This document shows positions 1-16,838 of a DNA stretch of 64,000 nucleotides, in pieces. The notes under the pieces are model-generated. The model made no database searches. It had not been told where the DNA came from and worked only from the letters and a program-made list of their open reading frames with translations. The stretch covers positions 25,946,001 to 26,010,000 of the forward strand of contig CM049404.1 of assembly GCA_026929865.2 (NCBI GenBank), written 5' to 3'. Positions within the stretch are counted from its first letter, which is position 1; each line of letters begins with the position of its first letter. The position numbers were made by a program, and so were the translations under genes. This DNA is from Hyperoplus lanceolatus (Eukaryota; Chordata; Actinopteri; Uranoscopiformes; Ammodytidae).

Positions 1-106
1 TTCCTGTGATATTGATCAACATCTGTTAAGTAAATGTGTAGAACTAAGTATTTAAAAAAAATCTTATTAGAAAGATTTCTTTAGGGTTTATAGTTAACTG
101 ATTTAC

Positions 107-3100
107 CTGGATGATGGAGGTTGGCAAAGGGCAGTTGTGAGGCCTGCATACTCCGACACAGTGCAGCCATCGCCACCACTTTCCTGCGGTGGTTACACAG
201 TTTGGTCATGTCCTGTTCTGCTTTGCCTAATGGCTGGCTGTGCTGCTCCACCTTCACTCCCAAAGTGAAGTTGAAAACCTGCAGAATAGTAGATAAAAGA
301 GGATTAGACAACACTAAGAGAGAACTTAAGTGGGCGATAACGCGATATTTTGGTGAAATTCAATTTCCAAGGCAAAGGGAAACAAGACGGTTGAAGTAGA
401 ACTAGGGAGGAATTTTGGTTTGGCGACATCTAAAGACCAATATACTGCCGTGAAAAGTAGAGCCTAAATTCGGCATATGATTAAAGCATCTAAAAGCACG
501 TAATCATGTTAAACGTTTACTGTTTTTTTTTTTTTTTTTAAGATATTTTTTGGGCATTTTTATGCTTTATTGATAGTGCAAAGAGACAGAGGTGAAATGG
601 GGCAGAGAGGGGAGTGACAAGCAGAGAACGACCGCGGGCGGGAATCGAACCCGGGTCTGCTGCTGGGCCCGGCCCGGGAGGGGGACGCCTTACCAACTGA
701 GCTAAAGGCGCCCCCACGTTTACTGTTTTTAAGTTATTAATGCCACTCGCTCCCGCAGATACACAGCACAGGGAGGTCTTATATTCAGCCATTGCTTAAG
801 GGAGTGTTGTATTATGGAACGTAATTCCAGTCTCAACAATGTTTCCTACACGCAATTATAACTCTAGCGTCTACAGCCCGTTGATTTCATGTAGTGTAAC
901 TTGTGTAATGTGTTACATTATTCAACTGTTGTCGTAATGTCGGCTAACGCTGATGCTAATGATAACTATCTCTCCGTCGCACAACAGACTGTAGGTTGGT
1001 GTTGCAGCCCGCTGTTGGGTGAAGGGCTGTCCCACCTGTCCAATATTCACTCTAGTCCAGCTTCTTGAAAAGTTTATAAGGACTTTATTAATTATGTAAA
1101 AAAATATTATTTAATGTTTCACTTGAAGCACAAAATTAATGGCTGTATTTTCTGTTATAGCCTACCCAACAAATCTGTTTTTTCGGGTTTTTTTGAAGCA
1201 CTAAAAACAGTGCAATATTGTGATGTAGGCTATTCTTATTAGGGCTGGGCGATATATCGAATATGCGATGTATCGCGAGATGTTCTCCAGGGGATGTATA
1301 AAATGACCCTATCGCAACCATCGAATACAAATTGGCACATAATGTGCTTTATTTTTAGCCGCCGCCGACACCGGCAAACTCGCTGGTGTTCGCTTCTCTC
1401 GCTCTTTCCTGTGGCCCTCTGCCTCACAGACTCACATGCATTGGCAACTCACTCACTCCCCCCTCCCAACCAGAGTCTACTGGGCGCGCATCTGTGACGT
1501 AGTCTACAGTGTGCCCTGTGTGTGTGTTACTGTTACTTTTATCACCATGTGAAAACAACGAGGGGGAGAAAAAAAGACGAGGGCTCTTGTGCTCTTCTGA
1601 CAGCCGAACGAGCGGGTGGAGGGGGGCGCACATGGCGGCGATGGTGGCCGTCGTTCATAGCATGGACCTTTTTTGTAGGTCCATGCTTATGAGAAGAAGC
1701 ACACAGGCGAACGACCGGGGGAGGCGGGCGCACATGACAGCATTAGTGGCCGCTGTACACAGCAAAGCCTGCCTTGGTCCTTATGAGAGGAAGGCTAGTG
1801 GCTACACATGCAAAAGAACGGGGGAGGCGGGCGCTTGACAGCATAAGCGGCCGATGTACAGAGCCTGGTCCTTATGAGAGGAAGGCGAACGAGCGCCGGG
1901 GGCGGATTACTCCGACTTCACGGCGAGTTTTTGGTCCAACGTCACACAACGACGGCATCACATTTATTACGGGCAGCCTCTTATAATATGTCCATGTCAG
2001 CACCAAGGGAGGTGCACACCGTTTATTAACTAAAAGTCTATGTAAAGTAGGCTACATTCGCGAGTATTTTTATAAAATAAAACATAGTGTTTTAGTGATA
2101 ATGCAGGAGGGCTAGATCAATAGGTATGAATAGCATCCAGGAATGGTGCATCGGTTAGAATGCAAGGAATGATGATGAGACTTTGCTTTCTTTAGACTAT
2201 ATTATTCTCAGCCGTATTTATTTAAATCCTCTGATTGTCTTCCAGTTTTATTTTCATGAACTCAATACAGTAGAATTAAAGAATAAGGCAGGTAACAGAG
2301 GGACGATGAGCCACCTGCTGTTTATGCTCGCATGAATCTCTCTCTCGGACTAACAGGCAGAAAACAAAACTTAACTTATACACTATAGACTGGGAGCAAC
2401 TGCTCTTAAAGCGACAGTAAATGTCAAAGCCTTGTATACACATAGACTACTATTATGGAGCAAAACCTGTTCTGCATTTAAAGTGTGGCTGCTATCTTCA
2501 GGGGGTTAGTGGTGATAAATAATTAGTGAGTGGTCGTAATGAGTCATAATTACAATAATTAGTTTTCTCAGTTTACAGATTAACAGAAGATGGAAAAAAC
2601 TGTTTCCAAATAAAATAATGCTGGATCCATTGTATAGGAGTGGAAGGATGTGGAATAATCAATACAATGTGCAAACTCTTTGCCATGTGCAAGTTTCAAA
2701 TTGTTCCAATAGAAAGCACTAAAGAATATAAACAAGATGTTGTTTCATGTAGCCTAATAATGCATCGTTAGTGCAGACACATTTTGCAGGGACTATTTAA
2801 ATCCTATTACTGGTGTGATGTTATGCAAAAAATAAATTAAATTGAGCATTTAGGATGTGCTCTAGAGGAGATTTGAAATATATTGAGATATATATCGTGT
2901 ATCGAGATATAGTAAAAAGAAATATTGAGATATTGATTTTAGGCCATATCGCCCAGCCCTAATTCTTATATCTGATTAAATTGTTAGAATATTATATGTT
3001 CGCATTAATTAGACACTCGTTCTGATGATGAAATGAGTGTTAATTGTAAAAAAAAACAGAAATCATGAGATTAAAACGGAAAAAACAGAATTTGTGAAAA

Positions 3101-4955
3101 AATGTAATGGATTTCATAGAGCCCTACTTAAGTGCAAAGTATTTCATTAGACTTCTATTTTTAAATCTCATTTGCAACATGTCGACATTATTTGAAAACC
3201 TTGCAATACAAACAACATACATGTATCAATCTCAGTGTCTGAACAATACACCAGTAAAACAAAGCCACCGCACTGGTCAATTGAGTTTGAAGAGGTTAAA
3301 CGAACATCATCATGCGGTTAAAATATCTGTATAAATGCACATAGTAACTTAACACTGATAACTCAAAAAGAGCAAATAATATACCTTATGGATGATGAGT
3401 GGACACTCAAGACCACATTTGCAGGTTCCATCAGTCACCAGATAGGTCTTGACCTCGTCCAGTGAGGACAAGGCAGTGCCACTGGGACTAGAGAGAGAAG
3501 ACCGGGACAAACTGTTACAGCAAACTGAAAAGATGTGAACAAAGATATCTTCAAAGCACAACAAAGTTCAAAGTCTCAAAGCTGATCACTCATTGTAATA
3601 CCCTTATTTAATTCAATTCTAATCAAGGTCATTTGAAATGCATATAGATTTTTTGATTTCTCTTTAAATCCTCCTGAAATCTTAATTAAGAACAGATTAT
3701 ATAATACAGCCCTTAAACGTTCAGCTAGAATGAGAAATACCTCTCAAAACTGAACAATTAACCCATTGATGACTATGGCAATCTAGGATGCATGTCCTTA
3801 ATGCCTGAGGGTTTTCTGAAAAAATAGTACGAATTGTCAAGTCTACCAAAACCTTAATATCTAAGCCTGTGTAGCACATAGAAACATGAAATAAAATACA
3901 TTTAAAAGTTAAGGTTCACAAGTTTTATTTAAACATGCTCCCTTAGCGCTTACACACCAACAAATTTTTCTAAAAATCGTCAAAATTAGATGGGGGAGAA
4001 AAAAAAAGAATAAATAATATAAAATATTTAGTGTGATTTTCGTCAGTAGCCTATAGTGGACCTTGATTCTGCGCACCAAACGCCACTAACTGTTCTGTAA
4101 TACACTATCGCTGACACAGCCGGCTTATTTTTTTTTAATTATTTTGTTTTATTTTTAATTTTTAATTTTTTTGATTGATGTGATTTTCGCCAAACCACAC
4201 AACTTTTGGGTGATCACGTGGTCTTAAAAAATCAACAAAACCCACCTCATGTGTATTTGAACCAATGACAGTGCATTCTAAGCTGCGCATGCCATGAAAA
4301 TTAGATAAAGTAACAATGCTGCACGATGCAGCATCAGGCAGGAGAGGCAATGTGGCGTCGCGCAGCAGCCGTCATCAATGGGTTAAAGTCAAGTGAAAAA
4401 GAAAAGATGCAATACAGCCCAGATTTTTTTAAATATTTGCCTATTTAAAAACAAACATTATACAGTTTAGGATTTCAACGTGATTGTCATCCTCTTTTAT
4501 GTATTTCTGCAGAAACTGTTTACTTACCTTGCTAGTTAACGATTAGTTAGATGACAAATCCAGATTGTATCATACACAAACTGCTTAAACATTGTCACTA
4601 TCCATCTCATTATTAATCACTTGCTTTCAATAGGCAGGGATCCTGATCCATTATGCAACTGTCAAACAAAACCATGGAAGCCCCAGTCGTCTTCTGGGTT
4701 AATATCTCTCTAAATACATTGGCAAAACTAACATTCCCATTTCTCCAGAATAAAATGTTAAGCTCACACATATACATGTATACAGAAATACAACTGCATA
4801 TGCTATCTGTATTCAACTGAGCCAGTTCAGCCAACCCACCTGACATAGATCACCCGTCCTCCCTCCGCTCTCCTTTGCCAGCCGATGGGGACGTGTATTG
4901 CAGTGGTGTGGACCCCATCCTTGTCCCCACTTACAGTCTCACTGCCTCCCATCAT
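107..4955 (-). CDS. mbd6: Methyl-CpG-binding domain protein 6-like, first three coding exons (gene continues beyond left edge)
   Basis: Three exons on the minus strand, 4955-4840, 3487-3385 and 278-107, join in frame with AG acceptors and GT donors. The protein starts MMGGSE and reads through [25 protein letters not shown]-like (here [15 protein letters not shown]), VFNF and [11 protein letters not shown]. This is the MBD-like N-terminus of the MBD5/MBD6 family. The [11 protein letters not shown] stretch and the linkage to stac3 (both on human 12q13) favour MBD6 over MBD5. Family knowledge: nuclear proteins linked to the PR-DUB (BAP1) deubiquitinase, whose MBD does not bind methyl-CpG in the usual way. 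The start is the first of two adjacent ATGs; the exon reaches a candidate acceptor at 4979-4980, so an untranslated exon lies upstream. The second intron holds a hAT element; the first holds a piggyBac-like element. The C-terminal part is outside the window. Confidence 0.88.
528..715 (-). mobile_element. tRNA-derived SINE, copy 1
   Basis: Read on the minus strand, it begins with a tRNA-like head carrying an A box (TAGCTCAGTTGG) and a B box (GGTTCGATTCC). A body with TTTCACCTCTGT-like sequence follows (seen on the plus strand as ACAGAGGTGAAA), then an A-rich tail. It is flanked by a 15-bp direct repeat, ACGTTTACTGTTTTT (513-527 and 716-730), a perfect target-site duplication. That indicates LINE-driven retroposition. 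The same family recurs near 24.7, 27.4 and 43.8 kb. Confidence 0.85.
1240..2961. mobile_element. Non-autonomous hAT-type DNA transposon, 1.7 kb, with perfect 8-bp target duplication
   Basis: The ends are inverted repeats reading TAGGGCTGGGCGATAT on both sides. The 8-bp direct repeat ATTCTTAT flanks them exactly (1232-1239 and 2962-2969). TIRs starting TAGGG with 8-bp duplications define the hAT superfamily. Near both ends there is a run of ATATCG-type palindromic sequence. The interior has no transposase-like frame; it contains GC-rich subrepeats (about 1600-1910) and otherwise AT-rich sequence. It is therefore a passive element needing an outside transposase. It lies in an mbd6 intron. Confidence 0.88.
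1600..1910. repeat. GC-rich tandem subrepeats inside the hAT element
   Basis: About three diverged units of roughly 100 bp share the pattern GGGGGAGGCGGGCGC, then GACAGCAT, GGCCG, GTACA, GGTCCTTATGAGAGGAAGG. Such subterminal or internal arrays are known from hAT elements, where some bind transposase. The unit count is by eye. Confidence 0.6.
3762..4382. mobile_element. piggyBac-like small inverted-repeat element
   Basis: The left end is CCCATTGATGAC and the right end is its reverse complement GTCATCAATGGG. Both are bordered by TTAA (3758-3761 and 4383-4386). A TTAA target with CCC...GGG termini is the piggyBac signature. The 621-bp interior has no coding frame of note, so it is a MITE. It sits in the mbd6 intron between the first two MBD-coding exons. 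Confidence 0.7.
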
Positions 4956-5259
4956 TTTGTAGCTGCAGCCTGCCAGCACCTTGGAAAAGCAGTAATAATA
5001 AAAATAAAAACTTTAACCCCACAACATTAAGTTAAATGTGTTTAAAAGATCCATCTTTTTTTATTAACACGTCACATATTAAAGATTCCTTTTGCTGGAA
5101 AATCATTGTTCTGTATTTGAAAAGTCCACATCATGGTCTAATTGTCAAGAGAGGTTTATTTTAAAAGCCCAACGTCAGCAAAGGCTCCCAACCACAGAAT
5201 ATACTCCAAACCCAGCGGAACAGCATAACACAAAGAAATATGTATAACACAAAGAAATA

Positions 5260-6808
5260 AAGTCATATGAAAAAGTTTGGGAACCCCTCTCAGCCGGCAA
5301 TATAATTGACTCTAGTACTGGGATATTTTCCAAACAAAGATTTTTTGAAAAGCAGTATTTAGTTTTATGAAATTAAATAAAATGTGAAAAACTGAAAAAA
5401 ATATGGGAACCCTTGTGGTTTTGCTGATTTTAATGCATGTAACAGCATGTAAAACTGAGGACTTTAAACACAAAATTGGTTGGATTATGTTGTTAAGCCT
5501 TGAACCTCATATAAAGGTCTGTTTAATCATAAAAAAAAGGTATTTTAGGTGCCTAAATGCAAGTTACACTTCTCTTTGACTCTCTGCAGAAGTGAGACAG
5601 AATGGGATCATCAAAACAGCTCCCAAAAGATCTTAAAAACAAAGATTATTCATTGTCGTGGTTTAGGGGAAGGCTACAAGAAGCTTTCCCAAAGGTTTCA
5701 ATTGTCAATTTCTACTGTAAGGAATGTTGTCGCACAGTTGCAGTTAAACCCAGGTCTAGCAGACCAAGAAAAGTACAAGAGCGGCATATGCGGCGGATTG
5801 TGAGAATGGTTGCACACAACCCACAGATCACCTCCAAAGACCTGCAAGAACATCTGGCTGCAGATGGTGTATCTGTACATGGTTCAACAATTCAGTGCAA
5901 TTTGCACCAAAACATCTGTATGGCCGGGTGATGAGAAGGAAGCCCTTTCTGCGCCCACGCCACAGATACAGTTACTTGGAGTATGCTAAAGCTCATTTAG
6001 ACAAGCCAGATTCATATTGGAAGAAAATGCTTTGGACTGATGAGACAAAAAATAAGTTATTTGGTCATTATATAAAAGTGCTTTACGTGGCGAAAGGAGA
6101 AAACTGCATTCCAAGTAAAACACCTGCTACCTACTTTCAAATTTGGTGGAGGTTCAATCATGCTGTGGCCACTTCAGGGACTGGGGCCCTGGTTATAGTG
6201 GATAGTTGGATGAATTCAACCCAGTTTCAAAAGATTATTCAGGATAATGTTCAAGCATCAGTCACAAAGTTGAAGTTGCGCAGGGGTTGGATATTCCAAC
6301 AAGACAATGACCCTTAACACAGTTCAAATTCCTGCAGAGGGAAAAGTACAATGTTCTGATACGGCCGTCGCAGTCCAATGACTTGAATATCATCGACAAT
6401 CTATGGGATGATTTGAAGCAGGCTTTCCATGCCCGGCAGCCATCACATTTAACTGAACTGGATCGCTTTAGTGTGTAAGAATGTTACAAATACCTACATC
6501 CAGGATCCAGACACTCATCACAGGCTACCAGAGGCGTCAAGAGGCTGTTATTTTTGCAAAAGGAGGCTCAACTAAGTACTGATGACATTTTTCTTTTGGG
6601 GTGTCCAAATTTATGCACCAGTCAAATATTGTTATGATGACTATTGCATATTTTCTATTATTCCAATAAACAAAATGACACAGCTGAATTGCTTCTGTTT
6701 ACCTAAGGTATGTCATATATGTAAAGGAATTTGCTTCTTTGAAATCCCAGCTAATGATTAACAAATCCCCAAAATTAGAAGGGGGTCCCAAACTTTTTCA
6801 TATGACTG
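5260..6808 (+). mobile_element. Degenerate Tc1-like transposon
   Basis: The terminal inverted repeat AAGTCATATGAAAAAGTTTG (left) matches CAGTCATATGAAAAAGTTTG (right, reverse complement), and the element is flanked by TA (5258-5259 and 6809-6810). The 1549-bp element carries remains of a Tc1-type transposase in plus orientation. Length and TA target fit a once-autonomous Tc1 element. It lies upstream of the mbd6 coding start, in 5' intron sequence. Confidence 0.9.
5602..6592 (+). pseudogene. Tc1-like transposase pseudogene
   Basis: Pieces of the transposase are spread over frames. The N-terminal helix-turn-helix part (GSSKQL..., then KLSQRFQLSISTVRNVV in another frame) lies at about 5602-5803. 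The catalytic part at 5895-6317 has MLWTDETK (first Asp) and WIFQQDNDP (second Asp), then an in-frame stop. The continuation SNDLNIIDNLWDD follows the stop; the usual catalytic Glu of PIENLW is Asp here. At least one frameshift and two stops break the frame, so it is inactive. Typical Tc1 transposases are about 340 aa. Confidence 0.85.
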
Positions 6809-7334
6809 TATGTATGAATATGTCAAAGAGAAAATTGTGTATAATTGTCCGAAATAATAATTAATAAATTAATAAATAAATAAACAAACAAACAAACAAA
6901 CAGCAATATTTGTTTGTTGTTTGTTATTAGTGCAGTTTGTTGTGCCTCATCATGAGTCGCTAAAAAAGTAAACATTGCATGCATAAAATGGATGAAGGAA
7001 CGAGGAAGTCAACGTTCTAATTAAAGCAACCTGTATGCCAAATGTGTGAGCCACATTCATCTGATTACACTAAACATTATAAAACTACAACTTTGGTACC
7101 ACAAGGAAATCATCTTGAGTTTAAAGGAAATTGAGGAATGCATAAAATAAGGGCTGATAATTAAATAACTTTCAGTATTTTAATAAGATACAGAGATTTC
7201 ATTTTCCAGCTGTCTTCTAGGATGCTGGCAAAGTAAAGTGCCCAACATTTACGTTCCTTAAATCTCAGGACTGAGGATAATTCAAGCCTATGCAGAATTG
7301 TGTCATTTTTTTGTTTTATAATGTAGCCCAATTG

Positions 7335-7415
7335 TATATTCTATGTGATGTTAAGCATCTTTGAGTGACCTCCAAAAAAGCGCTATATAAATCTTATCAA
7401 TTATTATTATTATTG
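7335..7415 (+). repeat. Non-LTR retrotransposon-type 3' tail
   Basis: The motif CATCTTTGAGTGACC ... GCGCTATATAAAT followed by a short (ATT)n run resembles the conserved 3' tail of teleost LINEs and their SINEs (compare the better copy at 18.4 kb). Only the tail is present, as in 5'-truncated insertions. Assignment to a clade is not possible by eye. Confidence 0.45.
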
Positions 7416-8479
7416 TCATAACTTAATAACAAAAATTAACTTATCACCACTGCTCGTGGACATGGCAAAATATCAAAGTATAATAATAAAATAATAAAAA
7501 ACGAATAACCGAAACATATATTTGGATTACCTTGTCATCTTTGGGAAGCCAGGATCTGTTTTGGCTAAGGTATCCACTGTCCAATGTACATGCTGGTGGG
7601 TGAGAAGCACACAGACTGCCGGACAACCTGACTTGATGCCCAAACTGCTGGACTTTCCTCAGCTAGGAGGCAGATCCTCAGTTTCAAGGATGACTCCAGC
7701 AGATGTAGCGGTATATAGTATTTTTCAGTTCACATCAGAGTAGGCTCTTGAATGAAGATGGAGCGCCTGCAAAAGAGAGGCGGAGAATGATTATGTAATC
7801 TGACAGGGAGAGCCAGGGTTAATAACTGATGTAATACACATTTTCCTGCCACTGATGTGATCCGAGCCTACTTGAAATAAATGATTACAACTGATGCATT
7901 TCCCTGTCGAAAATAATACAACTTCAGAGAAAACTGCGGCTACTTTGAAGTGGGAGGGTGTGTTTGGATAGGCCCGTGGTTTACTGGATGTGTAGCCACA
8001 ATATAGGCAGCTGCAACACAGACGTTAACATGTGAGCGACCTGAAAGGAGCTTGAAACAAAATATTTTTGCGAGTCGTAGCTGAGATAAAGTCGACACAT
8101 CTGCAGTGTGCAGCTATGGAAAAATATGTACTAAATACACAACTAATACACGACAGGCTAGCAGCTAGGCTAACAGCTAAGCTAGCAGGCTACCCTACTT
8201 TGTACTATGTTGTCGTGACAGCTGTCAGGCGCACAAAACACTCCGATGCAAAACTCTTGCGCGTTAGCTACGGTAACAAGAAACAAGCCAAGCACAATAC
8301 TGCTTCCCAATAAAATAAACTGTATGCATGTAATGACCATTAGTGACAGCCGTCAGCTATGGTCGATGTTAGCAGGACCTATCAACCTTTCTATGCGCCA
8401 GGGTCTGTGTTGGCGAAGTTTTGGAGTCTTCGCTCTCCAGGCTCGCGGGAGAATCAGGACTTAGCTGGCTAGCTAACGG

Positions 8480-8970
8480 ACTAGCCAGAGAATGTTTTGA
8501 AAACGGCTGATACTTTAATAAATAACCGGAAAATAAATAATTCTGCCATTCAAATCGCGTATTACCGCGACCCATCAGCTCTCAGCGTTTATGCAACGTC
8601 TCCCAGCACGATTTAAAAACAAAGGGCAATAACGCTTCATTTTACTGCGCCTTGGATCTCGGGGCTAACGCTAGCAGCTAGGCTAGCAGAGCTAACTGGC
8701 TGAAATTTACTTGATTGTGGAGGGTCCCAACAAAACTGAATGATGTCCCGCTCCCGGCGCACAGTTATCCAGCCGTCGCTTTGGTCTCCGCTCTGCCAAA
8801 CCGTCTTGCTTTCAAGTGTATTCCGACAACCATTACGAGCGATGTAATCCCAAATTCACAGTTTCCCACTGTTTTTTTTTTTTTTCTTACAGATTCCGAG
8901 CAAAAAAAATAATGGAGTTTTCTGTCGGGCATGCGCAGTCGGTGCTCAGGGAGTATTGTACCCGACATGC
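8480..8970 (-). promoter_or_regulatory. Candidate mbd6 promoter / first untranslated exon region
   Basis: The stretch upstream of the mbd6 start is richer in CpG than its surroundings. It contains GCATGCGCAGT at 8929-8939, close to the NRF1 consensus typical of TATA-less housekeeping promoters. No coding exon is visible between 4980 and this region, and the first coding exon has a splice acceptor upstream of the ATG, so a 5' untranslated exon is needed somewhere here. The exact start site cannot be read from sequence. Confidence 0.4.
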
Positions 8971-10288
8971 ACCGGGACCTTTGTAGTGTTCCAGACAGAC
9001 ATCAGTGCGGAGCTCCTTGATAGAGGACATGATAATGACAATAGTGACGGGCACGAGTTATATGTCTGCAGGTCACAATGATGGATTCATTTGCACCTGT
9101 CTACAATGAATATTAGCCCACAGAATATACATAGTTTATCAAGACACACAAATTAATCTAAAGACATAGGCCTTCATAGCCCATATGAAGAACTGAGTAG
9201 GCCTATGTTTGTAAAGTGACATTTAAAATAAATATATAGCCTATTTTCAATCACTTTAAATACAGCTGCTCAGGGTGCTCTTTACATTCCCTGTTTGCCC
9301 CAAATTCTTATTCAATGTGTTGTTAAATCATTAATAGAAGGCTATTACTTAACTTGAAAGACATAGGCTATTAAGGCAGTAAAGTAATTGCCGTTTGTTT
9401 GTGTTTGTGGTTGTCTGTGATCAACATATCTCAGAGAACATACTCAGACAATAATGACAGCCTCTTAAAGCAGGCAGCTGCCCTTGGGTCCCAAACGGGG
9501 GCCCAAAGGCAATTAAACGGCAATTAGCTGGTGGTAATGTGATTAATTACACATGTGTTTGGTAAAAAGCTACTGTATGCACCATTAAAGCATAATATAA
9601 GATGAATTGACAAGGGCGCCATGGGAACACCTAAATTATTACATAATCTTTATTATATAATCTGCTTAAATGAGTTCAAATGTAGCCAGTTTAAATGCAC
9701 ATTCCAAAATATAGTTGGTCTTATTCATTTACCAAAATGGAATAGTTAATTACTAAGTAATACATACTCAGGATACAGTAAGGTGTATGGGTGTATTACA
9801 GAAAGGGTGTTTAGAGGCCCACAGATCATGCTTACCCCCAGACCCTTAGATGGATCGCCTACGCCTATACCATAGATTATATATAAAAGAGGCCAAGACA
9901 TGATTTTGGTGAACTGTTTAATTCAGCTTTAGCACCACCACCAGGACAACACTTTTATTTTCAGGTGAACCTGTGACACACAACATTGGCAGTGCACATT
10001 CATGTATAATCTGAAAAAAGGTCAATGGATCTTAGTGACCCCATTTTTTTTTGTTTAAATTTGTGGTTGTCTGTGGCTTGTCTTACCTGCTAAGACCACC
10101 ATCAGGGTCTCTATGACTTAATCAAATATTATTTCATCCACCAACACACCGATGCTGGAAAGTGATGTGTGAGTGTGAATCAATAGGTAGTCATATGCCA
10201 GCTATAACAAGTCTTAAAAGGTTTTAGAGAAATTATCAAGATGAGTTAATACACTGTCTTTAACACTTACACCCAGTTCTATTCATTA

Positions 10289-10589
10289 AAGGAGTAGTAA
10301 GTGATATAGTCATTTTATCTATAACTTTCAGTCAGTGACTGAAGTTAGCAGTCCCCTCCCTCATCCCTAGGTCACCACCATATGAACAAGCAGCCGTCTC
10401 CGTCAAATGCATAGAGACCCGCCTCTTAATAGCGCTCTGTCTGAAATTTTATCTGCCAATTACTGCTAAGCTGAATAACTATAGACCTGTGTTATGAACT
10501 GAACTGTGCATACTGTTTAAGTGATTGCTGTATGAATTTAAAGTGATTTAACTCATGCATAAAGAAAAAAATATCACTTAATTCTCCTT
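10289..10589. mobile_element. Small inverted-repeat element (MITE-like), 0.3 kb
   Basis: The left end AAGGAGTAGTAAGTGATA matches the reverse complement of the right end (AAGGAGAATTAAGTGATA) with two differences. The interior is non-coding. Sequences starting AAAGGAGTAGTAAG are familiar as dispersed fish repeats. No clean target duplication is visible, so the superfamily is left open. Confidence 0.5.
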
Positions 10590-11235
10590 CAAGTGTATCC
10601 AGGTCCAGACTGTAAAAACACCCACTATGCAATCAAACCCTACCCCCGTAAGAATTGCTTAACCATTAACCAAAAATGCAATAAAAAAAATAACATACCA
10701 TTTATATAACTTTGATATCCTTGCAATATCCACACAAATGATGATATTAATGCCGTTTTTAAACACGGTTCAATTTGAGATATTTAGTCTGAAAAATGTA
10801 TCAGAAGCAGTCAAACATGTCCAATGAGTTTAGAATTCTAACTCAAATATTTGAAACCACATTTTACCAGGTACAGTATACTACTGACATTACCCCAGTT
10901 TCTTGAATTGTATCTACACTCCTTCCTCCAAAGCAGCTCAACTACAAGTTAAATAAAGTATGAACAGATCAAATGTTTTTTTAAACAGTAAAGCACAGGT
11001 TTGTGGATTGTCCTTGGTCAACAAGGGGCCAAAAAGGACGAGGACAGTGAACAGTTTGAATGCTTATGTGTGTATGTTGTCTGTGAACAAGTGGGCCATG
11101 GGGAAAGAGGTGTGTATATCTGTGTAATGAAGACAGAGGGAGAGACAGTATCTGATTTCCCCTCGTCATCGGTGCCTAGTCCAGGGTCCCCAGCTGTCGC
11201 AAACAGTCAGCTTGACACACGAGTGCTCAGAGCAC

Positions 11236-11271
11236 ACCCACACACACACCCACACACACACACACACACAC
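11236..11271. repeat. CA microsatellite
   Basis: Interrupted (CA)n run followed by an A tract. Confidence 0.9.
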
Positions 11272-12278
11272 AAAAAAAAATCAAAAACAAGAACACAAAT
11301 TCAGACGTATGCTCATACCTGGCATGATTTGGAAATCACCTAAAGAGACATTAGAAGGGCATAAATAAAGGGTGTTGACTCTGAATCCTGAGGGCCTGTA
11401 GTGAGGAGGCAGGTTGGTCGGCGGGTGTGTTACATTCAGATCCACTGCTCGTACAGATCTCCAGACACCACTAGCAGGTGAAGGACTCATTCACTGAGAC
11501 TTTTGAAACACGCTGGATTTTGTCCATTTCTTTTCTGAGCTGCGTGACTTTTTGACAAGAGGTATGTCCAAGTATATGTATGAGTTTGAGTGTGGCCACT
11601 GTAAAAAGTGTTTGCATGACAAAGGAGAGTTAGTTTATTCAGTTCAATCTCAGTAGGCAGACACACCAAGCTTTGAAATACTAGCTCAATAACTCATATT
11701 GAGAACATTTTGCCATTTCTAAAAGAAACATTTGTTCTGCCGTCTTACTTTCCAGAATTTTCCTCTTCTTTTCCTGATAGACTGAGGCACCCAAATTTAG
11801 CCTTGATGAGATTGAATTTCACAACCCTAGAATAGTTTGGGCCAAGTGGCCAAGTGCACTCGTACAGTATGCGTGCGAGAGAATGTCTTCATGTAACTTT
11901 TTTCTCTTACAGAAGAAGATAAAACACTGAGCTAAAATGTATTTGATATATTTGGATTGAACGGCATGTGAAGGCCAACATTAAAACATGACAAATATAA
12001 ATTCATAATATCATAATAATCATCTTATTCAGCTGTGTTCCATGAATATTTCTAAATATGCACATATGGCCAGTTAAACAAATATATTGTTTGCGCTTCT
12101 TTTGTTATCTAAGGTTTAAGAAAAACAAGATAGAAGTTTAGTTTTTAAATAATGCTCTTGCTTGTCAATTCTTCAACTAGAATAAATAGATTCAACAATT
12201 TCCTTTTAACTGTTCTGCTTTAAAAATTAATATTTTATTCACAAAACAGTTAAAAAATATTGATATATTTCTTTTTAG

Positions 12279-12308
12279 GTGGGGCACTGCTGATACTATC
12301 CATACAAC

Positions 12309-12316
<8 letters not shown>
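12279..12316 (+). other. stac3: stac3 exon carrying the start codon
   Basis: An acceptor TTTCTTTTTAG ends at 12278 and a donor GTGAGT begins at 12317, so the start-codon exon is likely 38 nt: 30 nt of 5' UTR plus ATGGACCT. The split codon CT|G (Leu3) is completed by the base at 12983, and the frame then continues through the rest of the gene. An untranslated exon must exist further upstream. Confidence 0.7.

Positions 12317-16838
<4,522 letters not shown>

Larger units (their letters stand above)
8971..12278. other. Spacer between mbd6 promoter and stac3
   Basis: AT-rich sequence with no recognisable coding exon. It holds the small element at 10289-10589 and a CA tract at 11236-11271. Stac3's promoter and its upstream untranslated exon(s) must lie here or just inside, because the ATG exon has a splice acceptor in front. 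I could not identify a convincing TATA box or muscle-specific site cluster. Confidence 0.5.

Noticed and set aside
650-715. Possible tRNA gene in the SINE head (also at 24.8 kb)
   Set aside because: A and B boxes are present, but the sequence runs into a SINE body and A-rich tail with target duplications, so it is a retroposon, not a tRNA gene.
8715-8968. Coding exon in the mbd6 upstream region
   Set aside because: Short frames only; the N-terminus of MBD6 is fully accounted for at 4955. Treated as promoter or untranslated exon instead.
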